Shown: positions 45,911 through 56,700 of the stretch, piece after piece
Position numbering within the stretch: position 1 is the stretch's first letter
Layout of the letters: every line of letters starts with the position of its first letter
Assembly (NCBI GenBank): GCA_964030785.1
Contig: OZ034971.1
Coordinates: forward strand, 14,521,679 to 14,585,678
Reading direction: 5' to 3'
Origin: Siderastrea siderea
Lineage: Eukaryota; Cnidaria; Anthozoa; Scleractinia; Rhizangiidae
Length of the DNA: 64,000 nucleotides
Position numbers and translations under genes: made by a program
Notes under the pieces: model-generated
Databases searched by the model: none
What the model was told of the DNA's origin: nothing
What the model saw: the letters and a program-made list of their open reading frames with translations, nothing else

Positions 45911-47849
45911 ATGGCTGACTAAGTTCCTGTTGTTCCGGCTGATGTTCAACAATTACAAGACGCTTTAGCAGTTCCGCCAGCACAAGCCGGAGCTGCTCAG
46001 GACGCTCAAAATATTGATGGCGGCGATCCACCAGCTGCAGTAGCGCAAGTTGCGGTCCCTGCAGCTCAACCTGCTCATCAACCTCATGCTGAGGTGGTAA
46101 GTCGTTCTTGCCTTTCGTTCGCCTGCTTTGCTTTCTTTCTGCTATTGGTGGCTAGCGTTTACGTTTTGCGGATCGTCGCAGCTTCAGTTTCCCGTTTGGT
46201 TAGCTTTATACGCTAGTTTGTTTTGATTATAGCGTTGTTGTTATAGGTTTCAAGTGAGTTTGTTCAGTTCGCCCCTCCTGCCTATCGTATTTGTTCCGCT
46301 CTTTGTTGTGGTCACTAGTTTCATTCGAAGTCTCGTACTCGGTTCGTATTCATGTCACCCGAACTGCCCTAGCGAGTTAGTCTCGCTTGGGTTGGTGTAT
46401 AGCTAGTTTTTTACTGCAGTGTTGCGGTGAGTTTGTTTTATTTCGCTTAGAAGCGTTTGGCTCCGAAGTGTTTTTGTGAGTTTGTCTCTCCAAAGTGTCA
46501 GTGAGTTTGTCTCACCGAAGTGTTAGTGAGTTTGTCTCACCGAAGTGTTAGTGAGTTTGTCTCACCGAAGTGTTAGTGAGTTTGTCTCACCGAAGTGTTA
46601 GTGAGTTTGTCTCACCGAAGTGTTTTTTGTGAGTTTGTCTCACCAAAGTGTTAGTGAGTTTGTCTCACCGAAGTGTTAGTGCGTTTGTCTCACCGAAGTG
46701 TTAGTGAGTTTGCCTCACCGAAGTGTTTTTGTGAAGTTTGTCTCACCGAAGTATTTTAGTGAGTTTGTCTCACCGAAGTGTTTTTAGTGAGTTTGTCTCA
46801 ACAAAATGTTGAAGTGAGTTTGTCTCGTCGTAGTTCTATTATGAGTTTCCCTCACTGAAGTGTTAAAGTGAGTTTGTCTCATTGACGTGTTGTAGTGAGT
46901 TTGTCTCACCGAGATATTCTAGTGAGTTTGTCTCACCTAGATGTTCTAGTGCGTTTGTCTCGCTGTAGTTCTATTGTGAGTTTACCTCTCTAAGTGTTAT
47001 AGTGAGTCTACCTCGTTGATGTGTCGTAGTGAGTTTGTCTCGCCGAGATGTTCTAGTGAGTTTGTCTCTCTGAAGCGTTTTATCAGTTTGTCTCACCCAA
47101 ATGTCATTGTGGGTTTGTCTTTCTAGGATATTTATATTGTGCGTTTGTCTCGTTGCCGGAGCTTCTCGCTCCGCTTGCGGCGATGTTAAGAGTTTATCTC
47201 GTTGAAGAACTGTTATTGTGTCTTGTCTCGCTTTAGAGTACTAGAGTGAATTTGTCTCACTTCATGTGTTTTAGCGATTTTGTCCGGCCGTGTGCTAATT
47301 TTTTACTTTCTTTGGTTTAAGAATGTTAATGCATTGAAAGACAAGGTAGAGCGGTTAGAATCAACCCTGACTCGTACTAGCGTTACGTCGGCCCTCGATA
47401 CTGTGCGTCAGCTGGCCAGCCGCCCTACTCCCCTGGTTGACCGGTACGCCCTTATTGCTGCTCTTCAACAGTTGGCGGATGTTTCAAGGGAGACTGTCCA
47501 CCCCGATCGCAAGAGATTCGATGCGATCTTTAAACAGTGCAGACCACTTGTCGATGAACCCCGCCTTGCCGCCATTATCATCAATTTGTTGGGTGACAAG
47601 GAAGAGAAACTGGTAGCGGGCCAGATTCATAAGCTTTTGAAATCAAGCAATCCGTCTCCGTCGCCACGTGGTCCTGTCCTTCAATTTGGCCAAGGTTCTC
47701 AGCCGGGTCCCAGTTCTTGGGGCCCTATGTTCTCCACCGGCTTCAGAGGCCGTAGAGGCGGGCGCTCAGGTCCCTTACGGGGCAAATACTTCAATTGTAA
47801 GAGTGTAGGGCACTTTATTGCCAATTGCCCTTTGATTAAGAGGAAATAA
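45911..47849 (+). pseudogene. YR-retrotransposon gag, apparently spliced, with nonsense codon
   Basis: Exon 1 is 45911-46096 (62 codons, Ala/Gln/Pro-rich), ending GAGGTG before GTAAGT. Exon 2 is 47322-47849, after a TTTAAG acceptor; both junctions are phase 0. Exon 2 has a coiled-coil-like start ('LKDKVERLESTL') and a C-terminal knuckle 'YFNCKSVGHFIANC', in which the expected first Cys is Tyr. Codon 4 is a TAA (45920-45922). The 1225-bp intron contains the hairpin-unit tandem array. Splicing is inferred from frame and signals. Confidence 0.65.
46426..47275 (+). repeat. tandem array of about 25-bp hairpin-forming units
   Basis: The consensus unit is AGTGAGTTTGTCTCACC plus GAAGTGTT. The period is exactly 25 bp between 46501 and 46620 and drifts to 26-27 bp later. 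About 28-30 units. Each unit contains GTGAG-TTTGT-CTCAC, a 5-bp stem with a 5-nt loop, conserved in many diverged units. It fills most of the presumed gag intron. Confidence 0.9.
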
Positions 47850-47911
47850 TAAAGATGTACTGTTTGTGTGTCAGTTCCTTCTGAATTTCGTTTTTTCTCT
47901 TGTGTGTCTAG

Positions 47912-48976
47912 TTGTATTCTCGTTTCCCCGCTCGAGCTAGGCTTCCCCGAAGGGGTTATCTTATACCCTTCATTGCTCTGTCCCTGGACGGGGTATTTCG
48001 GGGTTGCTTCGCTTTGGGGTTTTCCCCCCTCATAGTTCGCTTCATTTCCTTTCAGGGGAATTGTAAACGATTTAAGACATTTCATTTCAACCCAGAAGAA
48101 GCTGCGCTCCAGCGTGTTTCCGTTACCTGGTGTGATTGGAAGGGTAAACCCCAAGGCGTCGTAACCCCGGTACCCTCGGTTCAGATGGTTTTCTCGCTCA
48201 TGGCCAAAGCTTCACCTAGTCTTCTTTCATTCCGAAACCCGGACGCTTTTGTAGCTGGGGAGTTGCACAGGCATGTTGACAAGTGGGAGGAAATCCTCGC
48301 CCAGCATCCAAAACAAGATGAGATTTTATCATACATCAAATATGAGGTTAACGTTAAGGACTTTTTCACCCGCTTTCGAGGGGATTTTCAAGGAACATTT
48401 TACGATTCTCCTTGCCCGCCAAGAGCAGAGTTCAGCAATAACAAATCGTGTCTTGGCTTTGAGGATTTTATTTCTTCTACAATTTTGGAACGTGTTAAAA
48501 ACGGATCTCTCTCAGTCTGGGGAAGGGTTGGTGAAGACGATCCCCCTCATCTTGTTATGCCATTGACTATAGAACCCTCTAAGCCAAGGTTATGCCACGA
48601 TGAACACTTTCTCAATTTGTGGATAAGAGATTTGCCCCTCAAGGTGGATTACATATCTGATTTACCTCGTTATGTAGGAAAATACCATTTCCAAACAACT
48701 ATGGACGATAAAAGTGGTTATGACCACGTTGAAATTTCCGAAGAGAGTAGAAAATATTTTGGCCTACAATGGCAAGGCTGGTATTTTGTTTATAATACTA
48801 TCCCTTTTGGCTGGAAGGGCAGTGCATACGTCTACCACTCTATTGGTATGGCTGCTACCAGCTACATTAGATCCCTGGGAGTGCCATGTAGCCAGTATAT
48901 TGATGACAGAGACATGTTGGACAGCTTTCTCCTCCCCCTGAATCACGTGCGTCTGCGGAGGATTGGTCGGATTTAG
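47912..48976 (+). pseudogene. YR-retrotransposon reverse transcriptase, N-terminal part
   Basis: A 354-codon frame with DIRS-type RT features: 'EPSKPRLCHDEHFLNLWIRD', 'DDKSGYDHVEI', 'YNTIPFGWKGSAYVYH' and the catalytic 'QYIDDRDM'. Frame is lost by a one-base change near 48945, where the RT continues in the next ORF. A TGTGTCTAG acceptor just before the frame (47905-47911) suggests this ORF may also be reached by splicing. Confidence 0.85.
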
Positions 48977-50250
48977 AGTTTGCCAATGCTGCCATTTTCA
49001 TAGCTGCTTTTGTTCTTATTTCTTTGGGATATTTTATTGGCTTATCCAAGTCGTCGCTTATCCCTGCTCGAGTAGTCAAATTCCTTGGATTCTTGGTTGA
49101 CTCTCAACTTTGCGCCTTCCTTTTACCGGAGGATAAGAAGATTAAGTTTGCAACTTTACGTGAGCACATCTTAGCCAACCGGGAGGTCTCAGTTAAGACC
49201 CTCCAGCGTCTGGCGGGTAAAATATCTTCTTTTTGTATCGCGGTCCCTGCGGCCTTGCTCTATGCTAGGGACATTTTCCGGTCCACTGCTGGCTTCTCTA
49301 GGTCTTCACGTTTAGTTCGGGTGACGGGAGCCCTCAGGAAGGAAATAGAACATTGGCGCTTCCTTGACTCTTGGGAGGGTTGTCTGCCGTGGCTTAATGA
49401 AAGACACGTTGTGGTCAAGATTTCCTCTGATGCTTCGAATCCTGGTTGGGGAGGTTCTATCATGTCACCGGGCTTGCCGCCTTTCGAAGTTCGCGATTAC
49501 TGGACCAGCGATACTAGATCTCACCCGATTGTCGTTAAAGAAGCCCTCGCCTTTGTTAATACCTTGCAAGCTGGTAAATCCCTCGTTACCAATGCGCGTG
49601 TGGATGCTCACACCGACAGTTTGGCCTTTTTACAGTCTTGGGAGAAACAAGGCGGTAGGAATGTGCAGCTCAATGACGCTCTCAAAAAGTTGCACGAAAC
49701 AGCCTTCGCGCTCAACGCAGTAATTTCGCTCAAGTATGTCCCATCTTCTGCCAATCCAGCCGATCCGCCGTCCCGTGTCTTGTCGGATCTGGATTGCACG
49801 CTTTCTAGGAAAGCTTGGCGAGAACTAGAACAGAAGTTTGGTCCTCATACAATTGACCTCATGTCTCTGGATTCGAACGCCCAGATTGATAGCAAGGGCA
49901 AAACGTTAAGGCACTTCACCCCCTTTTTTACGCCGCACTCTTTAGGGGTGAACGTTTTTGCTCAAACTATTTCGCCAGCCGAGAATGCTTACGTGTTTCC
50001 TCCATTTGTGCTCGTTGGTCCACTTTTGAGGTTTCTGCTGGAATCCGAGCTGTGCTTCTCTATCGTCGTTCCCAAGCTCTACCCACCCCCGTTTTGGTGG
50101 CCTATCCTGGTTTCTCGCAGCCACGCCCGTTTACAATTGGGAAGTAAAGAGGATTTGGGGATTCTTCTTTTTCCTTCACGTAATGCAAGTTTTGAATCTT
50201 GCCCACTTCCATGGGACCTTTTTGCCTTCAGAGTAGCGAGTGGAAAGTAG
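48946..50250 (+). pseudogene. YR-retrotransposon RT connection and RNase H part
   Basis: Begins in the shifted frame with 'DWSDLEFANAAIFIAAF', then 'VKFLGFLVDSQLCAFLLPED' and 'LQRLAGKISSFCIAVPAALL' (RT thumb, DIRS type). An RNase H-like region follows: 'ISSDASNPGWGGSI' (D), 'KEALAFVNTL' (E), 'AHTDSLAFLQSW' (D) and 'SSANPADPPSR'. The C-terminal 150 residues resemble the end of DIRS pol proteins ('WPILVSR'). Confidence 0.85.
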
Positions 50251-50280
50251 ACATTTTTCTCTTTTTCTCTCTCAGTCCAG

Positions 50281-51583
50281 ACGACCCAGAATTTGGAGAC
50301 CGGCTGTCCCATGTCCGCAATGTGCCTATCTCAACGATGATTCGTTTAACTTTTGTCAGAGGTGTGGATTTAGAAGAGATCTAGTTGTTGTGGATAACGC
50401 CCGAGACCTGGTAAAAATCGACCTTAAAGATATTTGAAGACCGTATTTCAGAACTCAAGGAGATCAGGTCCAACAAACCTTATGAGAAACAAAAGTCCTC
50501 TACTCACCGGGAGCTGGTTAGATTTCTGGCATCTTTACCCACTCCCAAGTCTCTCTCCTCTGCCTCCCCTCAGGGGGACATCCAGAAATTCCTCGTTTGG
50601 AAGGACAAGTCAGGCCGAACAAAAGTCCATCAGATGTCATGTCCACAAGCGGGCCAAACTCGACCTTCCTCTTGTAGTTGCCCTACGAGGTTAGCTGCCG
50701 GTACGGTCGACAGCCTGTTGGGAAAGCTCAGGGCCATCTTTGCTGAAGCTGGACTCGGGGGAGAATGAGATGACAGGTTGGGAATTGGAAATCCTGTTTC
50801 CCATCCATCTATTAAGAACTATTTGAAATTAATTAAGGAAGAACAGGCTAAAGCCAGAGTTTGCCCAAAGAAGGCTGTACCTTTGTTTCTTAAAAAACTT
50901 CAAATTGTAGCTCAGTTTATTCTCGGATCTCCCCTATTTCCCTGTATATTTTTAGTCGAGATCTTTGTTTTTTCACTACCGACTTTTTCTCGGGAGACCG
51001 CTCTTCCGATTTGGGTAGGGTCCTGTCCAGAGAGGTTTTATATTTTCCCGATTCCTCTGGGATATTATTTAACCATACGTTTGGGAAAACTTTGAGAGGG
51101 GATTCGGTTAACACGTTTGCAGTGCGTCGCTGCGACAATCTAGTTGTGTGCCCAGTCAAGAATTTTGAGCGTTATATTGCAGTCGCTAAGTTAATTAAAA
51201 TCAACCTAGGTCAGGGTTTTTTATTTCGTGTGACTAAAGGTAATAATGTTACCCGGGAACCTTTTATTGGTTCTGCAGTTCATGGTCGTCTAAAGTTCTA
51301 TCTAGACCAAATTCAAGCCAATGATGGAGAAACTCCTCACAGCTCTCGTAGTGGCTGCTCCATAACGCTTTCTCTGCTCGGAGCCTCCAAGGAAGCAGTT
51401 GCTAACCATGTCGGTTGGGCTAGTACGAAGATGGTTGACCACTATAATGACCTCCGGAACATATTACGCCCTAATGCTCCAGCTGCGTTACTCTCTGCGG
51501 AAGCTTCTGGCTCTTCGTGCAATGTTGCTATGGTTTACGAGTCCTTTGCGGATATTTCTTCTTTTAAGCCAGTTTTTCCATAG
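50281..51583 (+). pseudogene. YR-retrotransposon tyrosine recombinase with N-terminal zinc ribbon
   Basis: It starts after a CTCTCTCAG acceptor (50271-50279). The N-terminal 'PCPQCAYLNDDSFNFCQRCG' is a CX2C...CX2C zinc ribbon. A SAM-like N domain follows ('LAAGTVDSLLGKLRAIFAEA', 'HPSIKNYLKLIKEEQAKARV'). The catalytic domain (51011-51583) has 'HSSRSGCSITL' (H-x-x-R), 'NHVGWAS' (H/W) and 'DHYNDL' (nucleophile Tyr). Breaks: a frame change near 50437, a TGA at 50767-50769 and a frame change near 50950-50985. Similar zinc-ribbon/YR proteins are often annotated as xerD-like recombinases in coral genomes. Confidence 0.82.
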
Positions 51584-51740
51584 AGCTTTTTTTTTTTTTA
51601 GATTTTAGACTTGTTAGCTTCTGTAAGTTTCTGGCCTATTTTTTAGTATCGTTTGAGTTTTGGGAGGAATGTACGTTCAGAGTTTATGGGATCATAGATT
51701 TTATATTCATATGGAGTTTCCAGGAGACTCTCCGCCGTAG

Positions 51741-51809
51741 GGCTGAGTCTCCCATATCTTATCTAGTCTAAGGCATTGTTTGCGGACAGCCCCGGAGAGA
51801 ATATATTAC
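51741..51809 (+). repeat. B1 split direct repeat
   Basis: Starts GGCTGAGTCTCCCATATCTT and is identical or nearly so to B2 at 52038-52106. Confidence 0.88.
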
Positions 51810-51830
51810 TATTCTCTCTAGGGGCTCCGC
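51782..51830. repeat. B1-A2 junction hairpin, possible recombination core
   Basis: The end of B1 (GCGGACAGCCCCGGAGAGAA) is an imperfect inverted repeat of the start of A2 (TTCTCTCTAGGGGCTCCGC), with a centre near TATTAC. The termini of the element therefore have the same relation as two arms of a YR target. Function is inferred. Confidence 0.6.
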
Positions 51831-51970
51831 ACAAAAAAGGCCTTAGAACGCTGATTACGTAACCCTAGCATGCTGCGTTCAGTCCGTGGCAATCCATCAC
51901 GTGTCTCATTAGTATGGGGCTCTTATATAAGGCCACTCCCTTTTCGGTGTTTCGAATGCTTCTTTTCGCG
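51809..51970 (+). repeat. A2 split direct repeat
   Basis: Matches A1 from CTATTCTCTCTAGGGGCTCC to TTCTTTTCGCG, with a deletion of about 24 bases relative to A1. Confidence 0.88.
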
Positions 51971-52037
51971 TCCCGCCCACCTCCCCGCAGCGATGAACCG
52001 GCACTCCACCAGGAGCTCCCCGCTCCTGACCGCCTTA

Positions 52038-52106
52038 GGCTGAGTCTCCCATATCTTATCTAGTCTAAGGCATTGTTTGCGGACAGCCCCGGAGAGAATA
52101 TATTAC
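52038..52106 (+). repeat. B2 split direct repeat
   Basis: Right end of the element; ends GAGAGAATATATTAC, followed at once by the host inverted-repeat element (GATTACATGGCG). Confidence 0.88.
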
Positions 52107-52430
52107 GATTACATGGCGAATTTCAGCCCGGGCGAAATGTATAAAATTGGGCGGGAAACGTTTGCACGAAAACGTTTTACATTCACAACTCGAGCGGTGC
52201 GCATGCCCAAGTTCATATTCATATTTCAGCCCGGGCTGAAATTTGAATGCGATTACATGAGGTTTTTCAACCCGGTCAAACGGGCTGAAAGTTCCAGCCC
52301 AGTTTGTGGGTTGAAACTGTATTCATGTAATCGCAAACGTCTTTTTAAGAACATTTGTCCAGGATGCGGAGCTGAACTCTTAGCCTGGCTAACTGGGCCG
52401 AAATTTGTCATGTAATCGGCCCCTTAGCGA

Positions 52431-53718
52431 CCCAAGCCAGGCTGTACTTATCAGATAACCTTTGAGATTGTGCCTAAAACAATAAAGTGTGACCATTCGA
52501 ATGAAAGATCTTCAGTTGTGTTTTTGTGCTGTTTTTTTTCAACGTTTTTTCGCTGTAAAACGTCCGAAAATGGTACAATTGTCCATTTCAAACTTGCGTA
52601 CTCCGAGGAGTGAGAAACACAGGCAGCTCAATGAGGGATTGTGTATAAAGATTTTGGTCACCTAGGAGACGGATGGGCCTGTCTTTGTTTTACAGATTAA
52701 CATACCATGTGAATTATTTCCCCTGAGAATCTTAGCGATCCAGGCCAGTCTGTACTCATCAGCGTCCTTTTGTTTGTCGGCATACTTTTGATGCAAATGT
52801 AGTGAATCTGTGTGAAGATTTGGATTGTATAATCAGTGAATTATGTTTTAATCTCGTGGAATTACATTTTCCTTGTACCGAAGCACATTGTGCTTGGGGA
52901 CTATTTGTGAACTCACGGCAATCTTCCTGGTGATACGTTGCAAGTTTTTGTCCTTTTGAAATTCTTTTAAAACTTGCACTGTTGGGTTGACTCACATATC
53001 ACTCGCTGCCTTGATTTTCCCTCCGATTTGGGTTTGTAACCTCGAAAGCGAAGCTTTATAGACAAATAGTCACATTAAAAATTGAGAATCCTGATTCTGT
53101 CATAACACGTTTACAGCAGAGTTGCAGATTTACTTGATTCGGATTGTTTGGCTAGGTTTTTTGTGCTACCTGGAACAAAAATCGGAAACATGTTTGACCT
53201 CACCCCTATTGAACGCGTCCTATGTATCGTCCTATAATTTATACATGAAGGAAGATCTGAGGAGAGTGAGGGAGGGGTATAGGGAGTCTAGGCCACTTTT
53301 CACGAAAAATAAAGGGTTGGTTTACATAAATTCCATTTCAACATCTCTCTCGACATTTTGCTTGGTGGCTACAAATTTACATTTCACGCAGCTTCATGCT
53401 CGCATCACGGATAATGATAATAATGGGAAATCATGGCGCTCTCGGTTTCACCCCCCCCCCCCCAAAAAAAAATATAGCACATTACTGCCCTCAAAAAAGA
53501 CCTCAGTACATTTTTCTCGCCTAACTTTGCTAAACGGAAGACGAGAGGCATTGAAATGTTGTGGCAAAAATCGTCCATGTAACATCCCCTTTGTCGCAAC
53601 GGTTGTGCATGTTTTGCGTTAAAAATCCTCGCTGTTTTTCACCATCTTTACCCACTTATACCTATTATACAACAGTTGATCACTACGCATGGTTGTACAT
53701 CAGCAAAAGTATACTTTA
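52431..53718. other. intergenic, degenerate repeats
   Basis: Contains a unit related to the 106-bp repeat ('gtgtgaccattcgaatgaaa' near 52487) and a copy of the flank of the 45309 element (52640-52770). Poly-C at 53451-53463. The frame 53122-53622 (+) is unsupported. Confidence 0.45.
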
Positions 53719-56700
53719 TTATAAATGAAACATGAACAGATTTCCTGTCTTACCGCCCTCTGTTGACACCACCCTGTTCTGCTCGAGTCGTGATCTCCTT
53801 CTCTCAGAAGCTAGTTTTTGCGCCTTGTTCCAGAATTGTTTTCCACGAGAAAAAACATTTGAATTTTCAGTACTCGTCGACGGCTGAGCATCTTGGGATA
53901 TGCTTGGGCCAGCTGTGGTTGTCAGTATTTGACCTCCAGATGCCGTTAGTTCAGTGTCAGCGGTTGAAGGCCACGTGTCATGCTCAAACGACTGACTCGA
54001 GAATGAAAATTCTTTGTTAGAATTTGACGTTAAACTCTCCCTTATTTCCTCTGGTGTAGAGTTACTTGGATCACCAAAGTCGTTTGTCTCTAGTTCTACT
54101 TGAGACAAAGTTTTGTGTTCAAGAGACGTTTGACTACTAAAACTCTCTCTTGCTTCTTCTGGTGTGGTATTACTTGGATCTTCAGATTCATTTGTGTCTA
54201 GCTCCGCTTGAGACGAAGTTTTGTGTTGAAGAGAATTCTGACTACCAAGATGGGATATGTCGCCCTCACTTTTTGCAGAGAAACCTTTATTGTCGAGACC
54301 CTGATTGAGGTTCGGTTCATGTCGATTCTGTGAAAAGAGAAAGAAAAAAAAGGAAAGAAAGAAAGAAAGAAAGAAAGAAAGGAAAAAGGAAGAAGAAAAG
54401 AAGAAAGACAAAAAGAAAAAAGGAAACTAGAGTTACATACATTTTAACTTTGCTACAATAATTTCAAAGGATAATTGTATTTTTGCTTCTATTGTATGCT
54501 GTTCCCTTCTACGGACTTTCGACTCTATTTACCAAAAAAGAACGCCTGACTTCATGACTTCAGGTTAATCTTGCCAATAAACATTTTTTTCACTTTCTCA
54601 AAGGAAAGGGTCATCCTGTCCAGTCTGATCGCAATTTGCATTAAGCTGGAATGGCAACTTGCGTTTCATTTGATCGAGCACGCATGCAGCCGTTTGAATT
54701 TTTCCACCCAACAAGAATTGATGAAAATGGGTCTCAGAATTATTTACGTGGGCATTGCTGGGCACACAGCAACTTGCAACTCCTTGCAAGTCCGTTTGGC
54801 GACCTGAAGCAAGTCTGTTATCCAGCTGACGGCTACAAACTTTCTTTCTCTGACTTCCGCCTTCGTTTTGTGAGGGCGTCTTATTGAACAAAACGGACGG
54901 AACAGTTATGCCAAAATGGTTCCTAAGCGAAGTATCCTCAGTTATTTGTTATAAGCTAGCTACTATGTAGGTAAAAGCGAGATAAAGTCATGCTTGAGCC
55001 ACAGTAGTCCACAAGAACGGGCCTTAATCATTTTTTTTCACAATGAAGTAGTTTGGAATGTACTCTCTCCTGGAGGGGACGGTAGGAGAAAGCAAGCATG
55101 GAACAGACACCGCCTTTACAAGTTAACTCCTAGTCCAATTATTTACCTCGGATAACTCGATCTCTTGCCAGGCCGTGACAGCAGGAAGAGTGGGTGGGCA
55201 CCAGACCTCTGGACCCGCTGACTGTACTCGCACAGGTTTTAGGGGCTCAGGTTCAACCTTTTTGAGGCGATATTTTGTCAGATCGCTTGAGCGGGAAAGA
55301 AGGGACCTCTGGGAATTGTTTTTTGTTAGCTCTGCGGGAAATTGCTTGGAAATAGTCTGAGCACTTGGAGGTCTGAAAATAGATCAACTATCAGTTAACT
55401 TTTAAAGGAAATAGAATCTAGGTGAGGTTCGGATCTGGTTACTGGCTATCTAGAGTCGTTTGACACGAAAGGGGAAATACTTTCATCGGTGATTACTGCA
55501 GAGATTGCTCAAACAAGTCTCATGTTTTATCTACTCCATTACACTAACTCGTGTTTATTTTTCATTACCCCACCCTCAGGTGGCCTTTCGTATTGCATAT
55601 CTCGTTAAGGGGAAATCTACTGAAAATTGTTGTGGTACTTTTCTCCTCTCCAGGACGGATAATTTCATGCATGTCGCTCTAAGCATGGTTTTATCAAGTG
55701 AGGGTATAGCTTCAACCGAGTCACAGGTATCACAGTCCGCTAGGACCGTCTGAGAATCATCAGGTTAAGCCACAGGTGTCTCACGTCACCGGTGATTACC
55801 AGTAACTCCGGTTTTATGGTATGAAGCGACTAGTCCTACTTGTTCACCTTCCTCTGAATGGGATGGTAGTCCATTACAATTAAGGTTACTTAAGAATTTT
55901 GTTAGGTTTCCTAACGGTCCACCATTACCCATTTATACACCTGCATAGGAGGGGACGATATGGAGCTAGAAATGGCTCTTGGATAAGGAAGCAGTACAAT
56001 GGTAGAAACAGCTTAGTACCTTGAAGCATCTCTAAGGGACGCGATGGAGCGTGCTCTGGGTTGTAACTCCTCTGAGGACTCTGCTACCAACACGCTCGCT
56101 GAGGTGCCCCGCTCTCCAGAGGGCCCTGGCTCGATGTCATGCGTAGCGGAGTATGGATTCTAGGAATCAGGGAAAAACTTGTTAGGACAACTTGAAGAAC
56201 ATTAAGATATATTCGCTAACAATAGAGCGTTCAATCCTATATTCACGTTGGTTTTTAGCATGTACTTGGGGAGTGGGGGAGGGGTTATACTACGATTATT
56301 TGGCAAGGATGTGCTGACCATCACTCGAAACCATGGTCCTATGGCATACTAAGATATATAAGTTTTTTTTTTCCAATCTCACAACTTACCCCTGCTTCCC
56401 TATCCGTTGTCAGGTTCTCAGGCCAAAACGGCAATATGGTAAGAAACTACGTCCTTTTGTTTTAGACCAAGACAAACGAAAAAGCAGACGATTTAAAACT
56501 AATTATGCCCATAAGGATATTCCACCACATCTCGTGTAGTATCTGTTTTTAAAAGAGTCGAACCCACTCCAGTAATTCAAACACCAACGACAGAACCGTG
56601 TCTTCAATATAAAGGTGTCTTTATAACAGACGTAAACTATTAACCGGCCGTCGCCATGATGGCGACCGCCGGTTTATAAAATGGACACAGTTTTTCGTGA

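Larger units (their letters stand above)
45684..52106 (+). mobile_element. tyrosine-recombinase retrotransposon with split direct repeats (PAT/Ngaro-like ends)
   Basis: Structure A1 (45684-45868), coding body, B1 (51741-51809), A2 (51809-51970), B2 (52038-52106). A1 and A2 are direct repeats; B1 and B2 are direct repeats. This is the split-direct-repeat organisation of YR retrotransposons in the DIRS order, where a circular intermediate is integrated by a tyrosine recombinase without target duplication. The body encodes gag with a zinc knuckle, DIRS-type RT-RNase H, and a YR with an N-terminal zinc ribbon. Frameshifts and stops show it is not autonomous now. Confidence 0.88.
45309..52430. mobile_element. 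inverted-repeat element split by the YR retrotransposon
   Basis: The left part (45309-45683) and right part (52107-52430) are rich in CAGCCCGGGCTGAAAT-type motifs and 'gattacatg'. The outer ends mirror each other ('gggagccattgacatggcgaa' type on the left versus the complement of 'tttgtcatgtaatcggcccc' on the right). Its flanks resemble a segment repeated at 52640-52770 that lacks the element ('accatgtgaattatttcccc' followed by 'ttagcgatccaggccag'), which approximates the empty site. Confidence 0.7.

Noticed and set aside
46426..47275. CRISPR-like regular repeats
   Set aside because: The unit (25 bp) has no variable spacers; it is a simple tandem array inside a eukaryotic retrotransposon.
53122..53622. 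166-codon + strand frame
   Set aside because: Runs through a poly-C/poly-A tract and encodes nothing recognisable.
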